A stretch of DNA of 64,000 bases from an uncultured Flavobacterium sp. (GCF_937967675.1 NZ_CALBSN010000090.1:1-64000); one strand, 5' to 3'. Shown: positions 8,235 to 18,080, counted from the first letter of the stretch. Notes: generated from the letters alone by a model not told the origin. Numbers and translations: made by a program.

Positions 8235-9701
8235 TTAGTTGTTGTCAATGTTAGTTTGTGTTATTTTATTAAAAAGCTTTTTAAAAGGTTCAGTTAACCA
8301 GTCAAAATTCACCATGATACCAATGTCATTTGTAGCTCTATAAGTAAGTATAATAGCAAATGGCGTCATTAAAATAGAAGCCAACCAAGCTCCTAAAAAA
8401 GGAGGAATACTATCTTGTTGGGCAACTTTACGACCAAAGGTGTTGATAAAATGGAAGGTTATAAAAATTAAAATTGCAAATACAATAGGGAGTCCTAGTC
8501 CTCCTTTACGAATGATTGCCCCTAAAGGTGCACCTATGAAGAACATAAGTAAACAGGAGTATGCAATTACAAATTTGTCATGAATTGCCAACCAATGATT
8601 ATTGATATTTTTTATTTTGTCTTCTAGGTCTATTTTGTTAGAATGTATGTTAAATTCTATACTTGCTACATTACTTTTAGCCATTTCTATTACTTGTCTT
8701 TTTTCTGAATCGGATAAAAGTGCCAGAATATCTTTTTTGTAATTTCCTTTAGTTGTATTTATTTTTTGGTTTTCAATAGAAGAAGTTGTCTTTTTTTTGA
8801 AAATGATTTCATTTCTTACTATTACGTTGTTTGCATAAGACAATACATCTTTGTTGTAGCTTTTTTGTAGTGAATCTAAAGTGTAATTTAATTCAAGAGC
8901 CGTAAGCATTTTTTCTGATGTAATGTTTCCTTCTTCTATTTCAGAAGTATTCAGTTTGGTCAAATCGATATTGATAACATATTTTTTGAAACTACTTTTT
9001 GCAAAAGGAAGTCGTTTGCGTTCATTGTAATTTTTAGGATGAATATCTTCATAATAATACCCATCGTATAATTCTAATTGTAGGTAGTTTGAATCATCTT
9101 CGCTTGTTAAAATTCCTCTTTTTGCTTTAATGATGGTATTAGCGCCTAATCCCATGTTATTGTTTTTAACATGCATGGTTACTCCTTCTAAAAACTCACC
9201 ATTATCGCCTGATTTTTTATCTACTTTAATGTTTGAAGTGCCAATGGTATTGAATTGCCCTTCAGCAATAGCCATTGCAGGTTTTTGTTGCACTATATTT
9301 TTACGAAGATTTATAAACCGGAATTGTGCATCAGGTATTACATTATTTGCAAAAAAGAACGATACAAAAGACAAAATTCCAATGGTAATCGTTAGCATTT
9401 TCATTGCGCGTTGTAGAGAAATACCTGATGATTTCATAGCGGCAAACTCATAATTTTCTGCAAAACTACCAAATGTCATAATTGATGCCAAAAGTACCGA
9501 TAGAGGTAAAACCATTGGCACAATGGTGGGTGCATAAAATGAGAGGAATTTAACTATGGTAAAAAAATCTAAATCTTTACCAGCTAATTCAGCGATGAAT
9601 AGCCAAATGCCTTGGAGAACGAATATAAAAAATAAGATTACAAATACCGAAGTAAATGTAATCATGAAGGATTTAATAATGTATTTATCTAAGATTTTCA
9701 C
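8235..9701 (-). CDS. LptF/LptG-family permease of the LPS transporter
   Basis: The 488-aa protein starts KILDKYIIKSF, typical of YjgP/YjgQ permeases. It has three N-terminal membrane segments, a large periplasmic beta-jellyroll region with a helical insert around residues 240-340, and three C-terminal membrane segments (FIGAPLGAIIRKGGLGLP is the conserved loop). The protein works with LptB2 to extract lipopolysaccharide from the inner membrane. The first codon is GTG; no in-frame ATG fits before the first membrane helix. It lies between the LolA-like gene and ribB with gaps of 10 and 4 bases, so it is in their operon. LptF versus LptG cannot be settled from one copy. Confidence 0.9.
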   Translation of the reverse strand: MKILDKYIIKSFMITFTSVFVILFFIFVLQGIWLFIAELAGKDLDFFTIVKFLSFYAPTIVPMVLPLSVLLASIMTFGSFAENYEFAAMKSSGISLQRAMKMLTITIGILSFVSFFFANNVIPDAQFRFINLRKNIVQQKPAMAIAEGQFNTIGTSNIKVDKKSGDNGEFLEGVTMHVKNNNMGLGANTIIKAKRGILTSEDDSNYLQLELYDGYYYEDIHPKNYNERKRLPFAKSSFKKYVINIDLTKLNTSEIEEGNITSEKMLTALELNYTLDSLQKSYNKDVLSYANNVIVRNEIIFKKKTTSSIENQKINTTKGNYKKDILALLSDSEKRQVIEMAKSNVASIEFNIHSNKIDLEDKIKNINNHWLAIHDKFVIAYSCLLMFFIGAPLGAIIRKGGLGLPIVFAILIFITFHFINTFGRKVAQQDSIPPFLGAWLASILMTPFAIILTYRATNDIGIMVNFDWLTEPFKKLFNKITQTNIDNN

Positions 9702-9711
9702 CCGAACGAAA

Positions 9712-10356
9712 TTAGTCTAATTTATTGATGTAATAATTAGGATATTTTGATTTGGTAAAGGTAAAATGATTTTTTGATAAAGGCTGATTCGTTTTAAAAG
9801 AATTAACAGTTAATGTGGTTTTTGTTCCATTTTTCCCCACTTCAATTACCGTGTAGATGTGTTTTGTTTGCACATCAATACCTACTAAAATTTCTTTTCT
9901 TTGATCTTTACTGCTGTAAGGAGTTAATTTTACATATTGAATTTTTCTTCCTTTTACATTTTGAAGAATATCCCATGAATATTTATATCCCGTATTAAAA
10001 AAGGTTAGCATTTTGTTTGGAGAAATGGCATTATCATCTTTTTCATCAAAGTTTGCAACTGTAATTTCTTCATCTTCAGGTACAATTGTATATACTTTTT
10101 TTCCATCGAAAATCTTAGTTACTCCCATGAAATTTAAGTTGTATAAATTCCCTTGAAGAGCAACATTTCCTTTGCTCTCTTGGTTGATATTTTCTTTAGG
10201 ATTATTCAAAGTATATTTAAAGTCAATCACAATATTATCATACGATTTTATTTTTGCAGAAACTTCATCAAGTAACTCTTTTGCTTTTTTAGCATCTTGA
10301 GCTTGAAGAGAAAAACCGATGAAAAGTGCAATTGCAATTTGTAAAAAACGTGTCAT
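9712..10356 (-). CDS. LolA-like outer-membrane lipoprotein carrier
   Basis: The ATG at 10356 gives a clean signal peptide (MTRFLQIAIALFIGFSLQAQ), so I prefer it to the ATG at 10380, which overlaps ftsK by 14 bases. The mature part has the LolA half-barrel pattern: LLDEVSAKIKSYDNIVIDF, GNVALQGNLYNL, FDGKKVYTIVPEDEEI and a late FTKSKYPNYYINKLD. LolA carries lipoproteins across the periplasm from LolCDE. The gene sits between ftsK and an LPS-transport permease, a setting repeated in many Bacteroidota and consistent with envelope assembly. Start choice is the main uncertainty. Confidence 0.85.
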   Translation of the reverse strand: MTRFLQIAIALFIGFSLQAQDAKKAKELLDEVSAKIKSYDNIVIDFKYTLNNPKENINQESKGNVALQGNLYNLNFMGVTKIFDGKKVYTIVPEDEEITVANFDEKDDNAISPNKMLTFFNTGYKYSWDILQNVKGRKIQYVKLTPYSSKDQRKEILVGIDVQTKHIYTVIEVGKNGTKTTLTVNSFKTNQPLSKNHFTFTKSKYPNYYINKLD

Positions 10357-10366
10357 TTTAAAATTA

Positions 10367-12883
10367 TTAGTTTTGTTCATTATTTAAAAAGTGTTCCAAG
10401 GCAATTAAATCAGGTATTAAAACGGAACGGGCTTTACTACCTTCAAAAGGTCCTACAATACCAGCAGCTTCTAGTTGGTCAATTAAACGACCTGCTCTGT
10501 TGTAACCTAATTTGAGTTTACGTTGTATTAAAGAGGCACTTCCTTGTTGTGCAGTTACTATAACTTCTGCTGCTTCTCTAAACAAAGAATCTCTTTCCGA
10601 TATATCAATATCAAGTTTTATGCCACTTTCTTCTCCAACATATTCTGGAAGTAAATAGGCTTCAGGATAGGCTTTTTGAGAACCAATAAAGTCACAAATT
10701 TTATCTACCTCTGGTGTATCTACAAATGCACATTGTACACGAGTAATGTCGTTTCCTTGTGTATATAACAAATCACCTCGACCTATTAATTGGTCGGCAC
10801 CTTGACTATCTAAAATAGTTCTTGAATCAATTTTAGAGGTTACACGGAAGGCAATACGTGCTGGGAAATTGGCTTTAATAATACCTGTAATTACGTTTAC
10901 CGATGGACGTTGTGTAGCAATAATCAAGTGAATTCCAATAGCACGCGCTAACTGAGCTAAACGAGCAATTGGTGTTTCTACTTCTTTACCGGCTGTCATA
11001 ATTAAATCGGCAAACTCGTCGACTACTAATACAATATAAGGTAAAAAGCGGTGTCCGTTTTCTGGATTTAATTTGCGGTTTCTGAATTTTTCGTTGTATT
11101 CTTTAATGTTACGCACCATGGCATCTTTAAGCAAAGAATAACGGTTGTCCATTTCAATACATAGTGAATTTAACGTATTGATTACTTTAGTGTTATCGGT
11201 AATAATAGCATCGCCACCATCTGGAAGTTTTGCTAAATAATGACGTTCAATTTTATTGAATAAAGTTAATTCTACTTTCTTTGGATCTACCAAAACAAAT
11301 TTTACTTCAGCTGGATGTTTTTTGTACAGTAGGGATGTTAACACGGCATTCAATCCAACTGATTTTCCTTGACCTGTTGCACCTGCCATTAATAAGTGAG
11401 GCATTTTAGCCAAATCTACTACAAAAGTTTCATTAGAAATAGTCTTTCCTAAAGCGATTGGTAACTCCATTTCAGCCGTTTGAAATTTAGGAGATGCAAT
11501 TACGCTTTTCATTGAAACCATAGTAGGATTGTTATTAGGGACTTCGATACCAATTGTTCCTTTACCTGGAATTGGAGCGATGATACGAATTCCTAATGCT
11601 GCTAAAGACAATGCAATATCGTCTTCTAAGTTTTTGATTTTAGAGATACGAATACCAGCATCAGGCACAATTTCGTACAAGGTTACCGTTGGTCCAACCG
11701 TAGCTTTGATTTGTGAAATTCCGATGCTGTAATTTTTTAATGTATCAACAATTTTATTTTTGTTTTCTTCTAATTCGGCTTGGTTAATGGTAATGCCTCC
11801 AGAAGAATACTCTTTTAATAAATCGATAGGAGGGAATTGGTAATTCGAAAGTTCTAATGTTGGGTCAAATAGTCCAAAATCTTGTACCAATTTCGCTGCT
11901 AAGTTTTCTTCCACTACTTCTTCCTCCGCCACTTTTTCAATTACAAAAGCATCTTCATTTACAAATTCTTCTTGAGGAATGCTTCTATCTTCGATAGAAA
12001 AATTTTGTATTTCAGGAGTTTCAACTTTTGGTTTAGTATCTAATGTTAGCTCAGAAGCAGTTGCAATTGTAGGTTTTAAAGCTTCTTTATTAATTTCAAA
12101 ATTAGAAGGATAGGTTTTCAACTCGAAATTTCCCATTTCTTCTTCGTCCTCTGTTAAGATAAAATCTTCTTTAGAAGGAGTTGTCAAAGGTAAATCAGTG
12201 TTGATTTCATCATCTTCATTCGCTTCTGCTTCTTGATTTACAGGAATTATTGTATTTACAGCAGCAATTTCTTCATTTAATTCGGATTGTGGTTTTTCAA
12301 AGACTTTAGTAAAACTCTCTGGAGACATCTTAATTTTGAAAACTAAAAATAAAACAATTCCAAACAATAGTACAAGCAGTGTTCCTGTTTTACCGATATA
12401 ATCTTGTATGAAAAGATTCATTTCAAACCCTACAACACCTCCTAGTTGCGGAATATACTCCCATAGAAATCCAAATATGATAGATAGGAAAATGATGAGA
12501 TAAAAATCCCAGAAAAAGCTTCTCTTTAATTTTCCTAAGGGCATATCTAAAACAAGATAAGCTCCGGTTAAGAAAAAAGTACGAATGAAAATAAAAGAGG
12601 CAATACCGAACCCTTCGTACATAAAAAAATGACCTAGATAAGCTCCAAATTTACCAAGCCAGTTTTCGGCTTTTGCATTTCGATTGCTTAATTCGGATAC
12701 GATGTTTTGATCATTAAATCCTGTAACGAAATATGAAATGAACGATAGTAATAGTGCTATCGAGAAAAATAGAAGTGCTATTCCAAAAATAAATTTTTGT
12801 TGTCTGCTAAGTCCCCAAGAAAATTTTTTCTTGGTTTCTGAACTTACACTATTATCGGAGTCTTTGCTAGTTTTTTTGGTCAT
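10367..12883 (-). CDS. ftsK: DNA translocase FtsK
   Basis: The 838-aa protein has four N-terminal membrane segments (residues about 25-185), an acidic linker rich in Glu and Pro (about 190-340), and a RecA-like motor with Walker A GATGQGKS and Walker B VLVVDEFADLIM. The C-terminal gamma domain is a winged helix (GSASLIQRKLKLGYNRAGRL). FtsK pumps DNA at the division septum and activates XerCD recombination at dif. It starts with a Lys/Ser-rich cytoplasmic tail. Downstream genes (LolA-like, LPS permease, ribB) follow closely. Length and domain order are normal for the family. Confidence 0.97.
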   Translation of the reverse strand: MTKKTSKDSDNSVSSETKKKFSWGLSRQQKFIFGIALLFFSIALLLSFISYFVTGFNDQNIVSELSNRNAKAENWLGKFGAYLGHFFMYEGFGIASFIFIRTFFLTGAYLVLDMPLGKLKRSFFWDFYLIIFLSIIFGFLWEYIPQLGGVVGFEMNLFIQDYIGKTGTLLVLLFGIVLFLVFKIKMSPESFTKVFEKPQSELNEEIAAVNTIIPVNQEAEANEDDEINTDLPLTTPSKEDFILTEDEEEMGNFELKTYPSNFEINKEALKPTIATASELTLDTKPKVETPEIQNFSIEDRSIPQEEFVNEDAFVIEKVAEEEVVEENLAAKLVQDFGLFDPTLELSNYQFPPIDLLKEYSSGGITINQAELEENKNKIVDTLKNYSIGISQIKATVGPTVTLYEIVPDAGIRISKIKNLEDDIALSLAALGIRIIAPIPGKGTIGIEVPNNNPTMVSMKSVIASPKFQTAEMELPIALGKTISNETFVVDLAKMPHLLMAGATGQGKSVGLNAVLTSLLYKKHPAEVKFVLVDPKKVELTLFNKIERHYLAKLPDGGDAIITDNTKVINTLNSLCIEMDNRYSLLKDAMVRNIKEYNEKFRNRKLNPENGHRFLPYIVLVVDEFADLIMTAGKEVETPIARLAQLARAIGIHLIIATQRPSVNVITGIIKANFPARIAFRVTSKIDSRTILDSQGADQLIGRGDLLYTQGNDITRVQCAFVDTPEVDKICDFIGSQKAYPEAYLLPEYVGEESGIKLDIDISERDSLFREAAEVIVTAQQGSASLIQRKLKLGYNRAGRLIDQLEAAGIVGPFEGSKARSVLIPDLIALEHFLNNEQN

Positions 12884-12916
12884 GTAAACGCAACAATTTT
12901 TACAAAAGTAGCGAAA

Positions 12917-13291
12917 TTAAAACAAATATGGAAAATAAATAATGCAGCCAATAGCGATAGCAGTTAAGGCAGCAAAAAATACAGCACCAGCGGCTATATC
13001 TTTAATAAATCCAATGCGTTCATGAAAATCAGGATGGACGAAATCGGCTATTTTTTCAACAGCGGTATTAAGACCTTCAATTCCTAAGACTAAACCAAAT
13101 ACTAGGATTTGCATCATCCATTCAAAACGGTTAATACCTACATAGAAACCAGCAAATGTCATTAGTACCGCTAATGATGATTGCACCATTACGCTGTGTT
13201 CTGTAGTAATTAATTTTATTGCGCCTTTAACGGCAAATCCAATACTTTTTAATCTTCCTGTGAAAAGGGTTTCGTCTTTTTCGAATTTCAT
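12917..13291 (-). CDS. dgkA: Diacylglycerol kinase family membrane enzyme
   Basis: The protein (about 124 aa from ATG 13291, MKFEKDETLF; an upstream TTG was rejected) has three membrane helices. It carries the DgkA signature GIEGLNTAVEKIADF with the catalytic Glu. It phosphorylates diacylglycerol, or in Gram-positive relatives undecaprenol, at the inner membrane. It precedes ftsK by 33 bases. The catalytic stretch LGIEGLNTAVEKIADFVHPD is complete. Which lipid is used cannot be told from sequence. Confidence 0.9.
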   Translation of the reverse strand: MKFEKDETLFTGRLKSIGFAVKGAIKLITTEHSVMVQSSLAVLMTFAGFYVGINRFEWMMQILVFGLVLGIEGLNTAVEKIADFVHPDFHERIGFIKDIAAGAVFFAALTAIAIGCIIYFPYLF

Positions 13292-13317
13292 CTTACTTGT
13301 TTTCAATTTAATAAAAT

Positions 13318-13348
13318 AGACCTAAAGAAGTAAATTTTCTTTAGGTCT
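13318..13348 (-). terminator. Terminator after tpx
   Basis: AGACCTAAAGAA and TTCTTTAGGTCT form a perfect 12-bp stem just past the tpx stop, followed on the minus strand by a T-rich stretch. Confidence 0.8.
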
Positions 13349-13357
13349 AAATGTAAT

Positions 13358-13855
13358 TTATAATACTGCTAAAGCCGCTTCGTAATTAGGCTCGTCTGCA
13401 ATTTCTTTAACTTGTTCGGTGTGTAAAATAGTTCCTTTTTCGTCTAAAACGATTACTACACGAGAATGCAAACCTGCTAAAGGTCCGTCTGTAATTTCTA
13501 AACCATAGTTTTTACCAAAATTTCCATCTTTAAAATCGGAAAGGTTGATTACGTTTTCTAATCCTTCGGCTCCACAAAAACGTTTTTGAGCAAATGGTAA
13601 ATCTCTAGAAATACATAACACTTTAGTATTAGCTAAAGCACTTGCTTTTTCATTGAATTTTCTAACCGAAGCTGCACAAGTTCCCGTATCTACACTTGGA
13701 AAAATGTTTAATACTACTTTAGAACCAGCGAAATCTGCTAAAGATGCTGAGCCTAAATCAGTTTTTACTAAATTAAAATCAGTAGCTTTTGAACCTACTG
13801 CTGGCAATTCGCCATTTGTGTGAACTGGATTTCCTCCTAATGTAATTGATGCCAT
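13358..13855 (-). CDS. tpx: Thiol peroxidase Tpx
   Basis: This 165-aa atypical 2-Cys peroxiredoxin carries the Tpx motif SVDTGTCAASVRKF with peroxidatic Cys60. Cys94 in QKRFCGAEG is the resolving partner. It reduces hydrogen peroxide and lipid hydroperoxides with electrons from thioredoxin. The start MASITLGGNPV is conserved in the family. It has its own terminator and a 64-base gap to the upstream esterase gene, so it may be transcribed alone. A thioredoxin gene that could feed it is at 23127. Confidence 0.96.
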   Translation of the reverse strand: MASITLGGNPVHTNGELPAVGSKATDFNLVKTDLGSASLADFAGSKVVLNIFPSVDTGTCAASVRKFNEKASALANTKVLCISRDLPFAQKRFCGAEGLENVINLSDFKDGNFGKNYGLEITDGPLAGLHSRVVIVLDEKGTILHTEQVKEIADEPNYEAALAVL

Positions 13856-13919
13856 AGCTTTTTATTTTTTTGTATTGCAAAAGTAACGAATAATTGGTTA
13901 AAGTTTATCTAACGATTAC

Positions 13920-14564
13920 TTAAGATTTTTTTAATAACCAATTCTTAAAATCAAAGAAATTCTGAGGCGCTACACCATGTCCCACTGGATATTCATGGTA
14001 TTCTACTTCTACACCTAAATTTTCTAAAGCTGGTTTTGCTTTTCTTGCCCAATCTACTGGAATGACTTGGTCAACCGAACCATGCGATACAAAGAATTTT
14101 AAATGAGAAATCGCTTTCGTATCGATAACTTCTGGCATAATTTCTTGATTGAAATAACCACTTAATGCCACTACTTTAGCTACTTTTTCAGGAAAGGTTA
14201 GGGCAGTAGCATAACTTAAAATGGCACCTTGACTGAAACCAATTAAGGTTACATTCTTAGCATCGATTGGATATTGTTTTACCACTTCATCAATAAAACC
14301 AGCAATAAGCTGAACCGATTGTTTCGCTTGAACATTATCAGAAAATTTATTTTCGTCGGCATCAAAATGAATCGCATACCAAGCGTGCCCGTAAGGTTGC
14401 AAATCATAAGGTGCTCTAACTGAAATTATGTAACTATCATTTGGTAATTCGCTAGCAAAAGAAAATAAATCTTCTTCATTGCTTCCATAACCGTGAAATA
14501 ATATTAATAATGGATTTTTATCGTGTTTAACTTTTGGTTCTTGAATTAAGTAGTGCAAGTTCAT
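13920..14564 (-). CDS. Alpha/beta hydrolase, carboxylesterase/phospholipase type
   Basis: The 214-aa protein has HGYGSNEEDLFSF (oxyanion region), nucleophile motif GFSQGA, Asp in HGSVDQVIPV and His in YPVGHGV, giving a full Ser-Asp-His triad. It matches the YpfH / carboxylesterase 2 group of small cytoplasmic esterases. There is no signal peptide. The ATG lies 2 bases after the stop of the DUF4870 gene, so the two are cotranscribed. The natural substrate is not known; short acyl esters or lysophospholipids are typical for relatives. Confidence 0.88.
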   Translation of the reverse strand: MNLHYLIQEPKVKHDKNPLLILFHGYGSNEEDLFSFASELPNDSYIISVRAPYDLQPYGHAWYAIHFDADENKFSDNVQAKQSVQLIAGFIDEVVKQYPIDAKNVTLIGFSQGAILSYATALTFPEKVAKVVALSGYFNQEIMPEVIDTKAISHLKFFVSHGSVDQVIPVDWARKAKPALENLGVEVEYHEYPVGHGVAPQNFFDFKNWLLKKS

Positions 14565-14566
14565 TT

Positions 14567-14893
14567 TTAGAAGCTTTTAAATAATTTTTGATAGATTTCC
14601 CCCAAAAAAGGAACGATTTTCATTTCACCATTTAAACAATTGATAAAGCCATAAATCCATAGGATGAAAATGAATATCCAAAATGAAGCCGAAACCATCC
14701 AATTGTCAAAGTAACCAACGGGATATCCTAATAAAAAGAAGGTTAAGAAAATACCTAATGCTTGTCTAATGTGAAAACTAGCAAATTCACTACGATTTTC
14801 TTCTTGATTCATAAATATTGCAATTATTGACCCTACAATAGTTAAATAGCTTACAATTGCTGTTTGTTTACCTTTATTTATTTCTTCTTTCAT
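14567..14893 (-). CDS. DUF4870/TIC20-like small membrane protein
   Basis: This 108-aa protein has three to four membrane helices and the family pattern of DUF4870: AIVSYLTIVGSIIAIFMN, then FASFHIRQALGIFL and a final INCLNGEMKIVPFLGEIYQ. The motif in which F-x-x-F-H-x-R-Q-A follows the first helix is characteristic. Function is unknown; some relatives are called chloroplast-import-component-like. It lies 5 bases after the dihydroorotase-like gene and 2 before the esterase gene, so it belongs to that operon. Confidence 0.85.
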   Translation of the reverse strand: MKEEINKGKQTAIVSYLTIVGSIIAIFMNQEENRSEFASFHIRQALGIFLTFFLLGYPVGYFDNWMVSASFWIFIFILWIYGFINCLNGEMKIVPFLGEIYQKLFKSF

Positions 14894-14898
14894 ATCGA

Positions 14899-16158
14899 TT
14901 AATTGTTGATTATCAATTGCCCGTTGTTGTAAATTCCGATCGCTTTTCCTTTCATTTTTTGTCCTAAGAAATCCGAATTTTTAGATTTTGATAAGATGTT
15001 TTCTTTTCCAAATGTCCAATCATCTTCTGTGGTGAAAAGTGAAATATCGGCTTTGTTGTTAATTATTATTGATGGATTTTCTACATTGAAAACCAGTTTA
15101 TTAGCATTTAATTTTTCAACTGCAACTTCAAATGGTAAAATCGTTAGTAAAGCACCAAAAGCACTTTCTAAACCGATGGTTCCATCCTTCGCTAAATCGA
15201 ATTCTAATTTCTTATGTTCGATGTCTAATGGATTATGGTCAGAAGTAATACAATCAATCGTTCCATCTAAAACCCCTTCTACTAAAGCTTTTCTAGTTGC
15301 TTCTTCACGTAATGGAGGCAATACTTTATATCTAGTATCGAATCCCATTAACATTTCGTCGTTTAAGACTAAATTGTGAACGGCAACACTACAAGTAACT
15401 TTCAATCCTTTTGCTTTTGCTTCTTTGATTAATTTGATGCTTCCTTGAGTTGAAATCGTTGGTATATGTAATTTTCCGCCTGTGTATTCTAATAAAAATA
15501 AGTTACGTGCCACTTGCAATTCTTCTGCTAAAGCAGGAATTCCTTTCATACCAAGTTTTGTGCTTATAACACCTTCATTAGCTATTCCAACTCCTTTCAA
15601 AGTACTATCTTGACAAAAAGAAATCAACATTCCATCAAAATCTTGTACGTATTGCAACGCAATTTTTTGAAGGTTGGCATTTTGTAAGGCTTTTTTATAA
15701 TCACCAAAAGCAATGGCTCCAGCGTTTTTCATGTCGAATAATTCCGCTAAATCTGTGCCTTCGCTTCCTTTGGTTAAGGCTCCGATGGGATACAAAGTTG
15801 TCGCTTGATTTTTAGCTCTGTCCAAGACAAATCGCACTTGCGCTTGATTGTCAATGGTTGGGTTTGAATTCGGTTGTAAAGCTACCGCAGTAAATCCGCT
15901 TTTAGCTGCAACTTTTAATCCGTTTTCTATGGTTTCGCGGTCTTCGTAGCCTGGTTCTCCAAAAGAAACCGAGCTGTCCATCCAACCTTGAGAAACGTGT
16001 AAATTAGGAATATTTACGACTTCAAAACCTGAAGTAGCAGTGATTTCTTTTTCTATTTGAGTTATCGTACCGTTTTCAATTTTAATGTCCATTACTTGGT
16101 TGTGAAACGGACTTGAAGCGTCGATAATTTTAGCTTGTTTTAGAATAACTTGCGTCAT
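14899..16158 (-). CDS. Dihydroorotase-like amidohydrolase lacking the HxH metal motif
   Basis: From ATG 16158 the protein is about 419 aa (MTQVILKQAKII). It aligns in layout to type I dihydroorotases: HVSQGWMDSSVSFGEPGYED corresponds to the family DxHxHLREPGxE block, and ITSDHNPLDIEHK to the TDHAPH block. The two His of the first metal site are replaced by Ser (DSSVS), so normal zinc chemistry is doubtful. Such non-catalytic PyrC-like proteins are known as partners of aspartate transcarbamoylase in some bacteria. The ATG overlaps the BatA-like gene stop by 4 bases. A true dihydroorotase would be needed elsewhere. Confidence 0.85.
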   Translation of the reverse strand: MTQVILKQAKIIDASSPFHNQVMDIKIENGTITQIEKEITATSGFEVVNIPNLHVSQGWMDSSVSFGEPGYEDRETIENGLKVAAKSGFTAVALQPNSNPTIDNQAQVRFVLDRAKNQATTLYPIGALTKGSEGTDLAELFDMKNAGAIAFGDYKKALQNANLQKIALQYVQDFDGMLISFCQDSTLKGVGIANEGVISTKLGMKGIPALAEELQVARNLFLLEYTGGKLHIPTISTQGSIKLIKEAKAKGLKVTCSVAVHNLVLNDEMLMGFDTRYKVLPPLREEATRKALVEGVLDGTIDCITSDHNPLDIEHKKLEFDLAKDGTIGLESAFGALLTILPFEVAVEKLNANKLVFNVENPSIIINNKADISLFTTEDDWTFGKENILSKSKNSDFLGQKMKGKAIGIYNNGQLIINN

Positions 16159-18080
16159 TTTACAAATTTTTGGATTAGTAGTTCTGTTATTAAAAATAGT
16201 AGTGTTGCGATGATAAACCATTTCCAAATTTCATTGCTTGTGCGTTCAGAAGCAATGTCGTTTAGAACGGTGGATATGTTGTTTACTTTAGTGAAATTCT
16301 CAAAATTGGCAGTCGAAACTTGCGTTAAATCGCTTTCCGTTCTTGGATAGTTGAAACTGATTTTCTTTAGCGAATTGTTCGCTTTTATCACATCAAAATT
16401 TCCTGCTTCTTCTGGATAATCGCCAAATGATAATTTACATTTGGTATTCAAAATTTGTTGCATTGGAATGAAACTATAACCATCTTTTTGAACTGAAACG
16501 ACTTCGTCTTTGGCTAAAATAGTTTCTAAAATCAGGTTTTCGTTTTCACCAATGATATAAGCGTTAATTCCTGTTTTGCCTTGATTTTGTCCCATATTGT
16601 AAAAGGTTGGAACAATTAAAGGTGCATTTTGAAAGTTGCTATTTTGTTTATTAATCGGAGCCGAAAAAGCGTAAAAAGTTCCCAATCGATTGGTAGTCGA
16701 ACCCACAAAAACCGAGTTGTCTTCGTATTGTAAAATGTTCGTAATTCCTGATAAAGTGAAGCTTTCTTTCACATTTGGATATTGAAAATTGCTCACTTTT
16801 TTCTCAAAAACCGTTTGGTATAACGGATGATTAAAGTTGATTTTTGTAATTTGTTTTCCAGAAGTTGAAAGTTGGGAATAATTCAATCCACCGAAGTTTT
16901 TCGCGAAAGCATTTAATAAAGAAGGTGTGTTTTTCGCATTCGGAATTAAAACAATATTGCCGCCTTTTTCGTAAAATGATTTTAAAGTCGTTCCTAAAGC
17001 AACTGGCAAATCTTCTAATTCATTTAACACAATTGCATCTTGATTTTCGATTTGATTGTAATCTAAAGTCGCCAATTCCGTACTCTGAAAATTAAATTCA
17101 TCAGCAGTAAAAATGCGACTTAAGAAATTGTTTTTATCTGAATTTCCGATGGCGATTACATTTGCTTTTTCTGGTTTTGAAATGCTTAAATAGTAATCGT
17201 TGTCATAGCTTAAGCTGTTATCTTCGATATTGATGTTTCCGTGAAAATCATTTTTTGGAATGGTGATTGCAATTTCTGTTTTTGGATTTTCAAATTTAGC
17301 AATGGTTTTGGCAATCGCTTTATTGTTACTGAAAACAGAAAGTGGCACTTCATTTTCGTTTTCTCCAAAAGCTTGAAGCGTGATTTTTAGTTCGTAAAAC
17401 TGATCTAAGACTTGTGAAATTACGACTTTATCAATACTGATATTGGTTTTGTTTTGTGCTTCGGGTTGGATGAAATACACCACATTATTTTCTGCTAAAT
17501 TCAATGCTTTTTTGCTTTCCGATTGAATCGCATCGGTAATGATAACGTAATCTTTTTTGGTGTTTTTCTTTTTGGTTTCTACTTGATTGATCAAATAATC
17601 CAATTGAAACGGCATCGCAGAATACTTTAAATTCTGCAATTCTTTTTGAATGGATTTGATATCGGTGTCCCAAAACACTTCGGAATTCGTAAGTAATGAG
17701 AATTGTTGGTTTTCGGGTAATTCTTCTAATAAATCTTGGATGCTTCGTTTGAGTAATTCGCCTTTTGCACCTTTGGCTTGCATTGAAAACGAGTTGTCTA
17801 ATAAAATGATGAGTTCGTTTCCTTTGTTTGTGGTGTCTTTGGCGTCAAAAAAAGGTTGGGCAAAAGCGATAATTAAGCAAGCTAACAACAATAGGCGAGT
17901 AGCCAACAACAACCATTTCTTGATTTTAGAACTTTTTCGGGTTTGAATTTGAAGTTCCTTCAGAAGCTTTACGTTAGTAAAATATTCTTTTTTAAAACGA
18001 CGTAATTGAAATAAATGCACCAAAATTGGTATAACCAACAGAAAAAGGAAGTAGAGAATTTCTGGATGTTTGAACTGCAT
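16155..18080 (-). CDS. BatA-like membrane protein with von Willebrand A domain
   Basis: The 641-aa protein opens with FKHPEILYFLFLLVIPILVH, the conserved BatA N-terminal helix, and a second helix near residue 65. A VWA-like domain follows with the MIDAS start LLDNSFSMQ and TDAIQ. The middle is beta-rich, and a single C-terminal helix ends the chain (WFIIATLLFLITELLIQKF). Bacteroidota relatives belong to the Bat or aerotolerance group and are thought to scaffold envelope or metabolic complexes; the actual role is unclear. It is translationally coupled to the dihydroorotase-like gene. Confidence 0.85.
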   Translation of the reverse strand: MQFKHPEILYFLFLLVIPILVHLFQLRRFKKEYFTNVKLLKELQIQTRKSSKIKKWLLLATRLLLLACLIIAFAQPFFDAKDTTNKGNELIILLDNSFSMQAKGAKGELLKRSIQDLLEELPENQQFSLLTNSEVFWDTDIKSIQKELQNLKYSAMPFQLDYLINQVETKKKNTKKDYVIITDAIQSESKKALNLAENNVVYFIQPEAQNKTNISIDKVVISQVLDQFYELKITLQAFGENENEVPLSVFSNNKAIAKTIAKFENPKTEIAITIPKNDFHGNINIEDNSLSYDNDYYLSISKPEKANVIAIGNSDKNNFLSRIFTADEFNFQSTELATLDYNQIENQDAIVLNELEDLPVALGTTLKSFYEKGGNIVLIPNAKNTPSLLNAFAKNFGGLNYSQLSTSGKQITKINFNHPLYQTVFEKKVSNFQYPNVKESFTLSGITNILQYEDNSVFVGSTTNRLGTFYAFSAPINKQNSNFQNAPLIVPTFYNMGQNQGKTGINAYIIGENENLILETILAKDEVVSVQKDGYSFIPMQQILNTKCKLSFGDYPEEAGNFDVIKANNSLKKISFNYPRTESDLTQVSTANFENFTKVNNISTVLNDIASERTSNEIWKWFIIATLLFLITELLIQKFVK

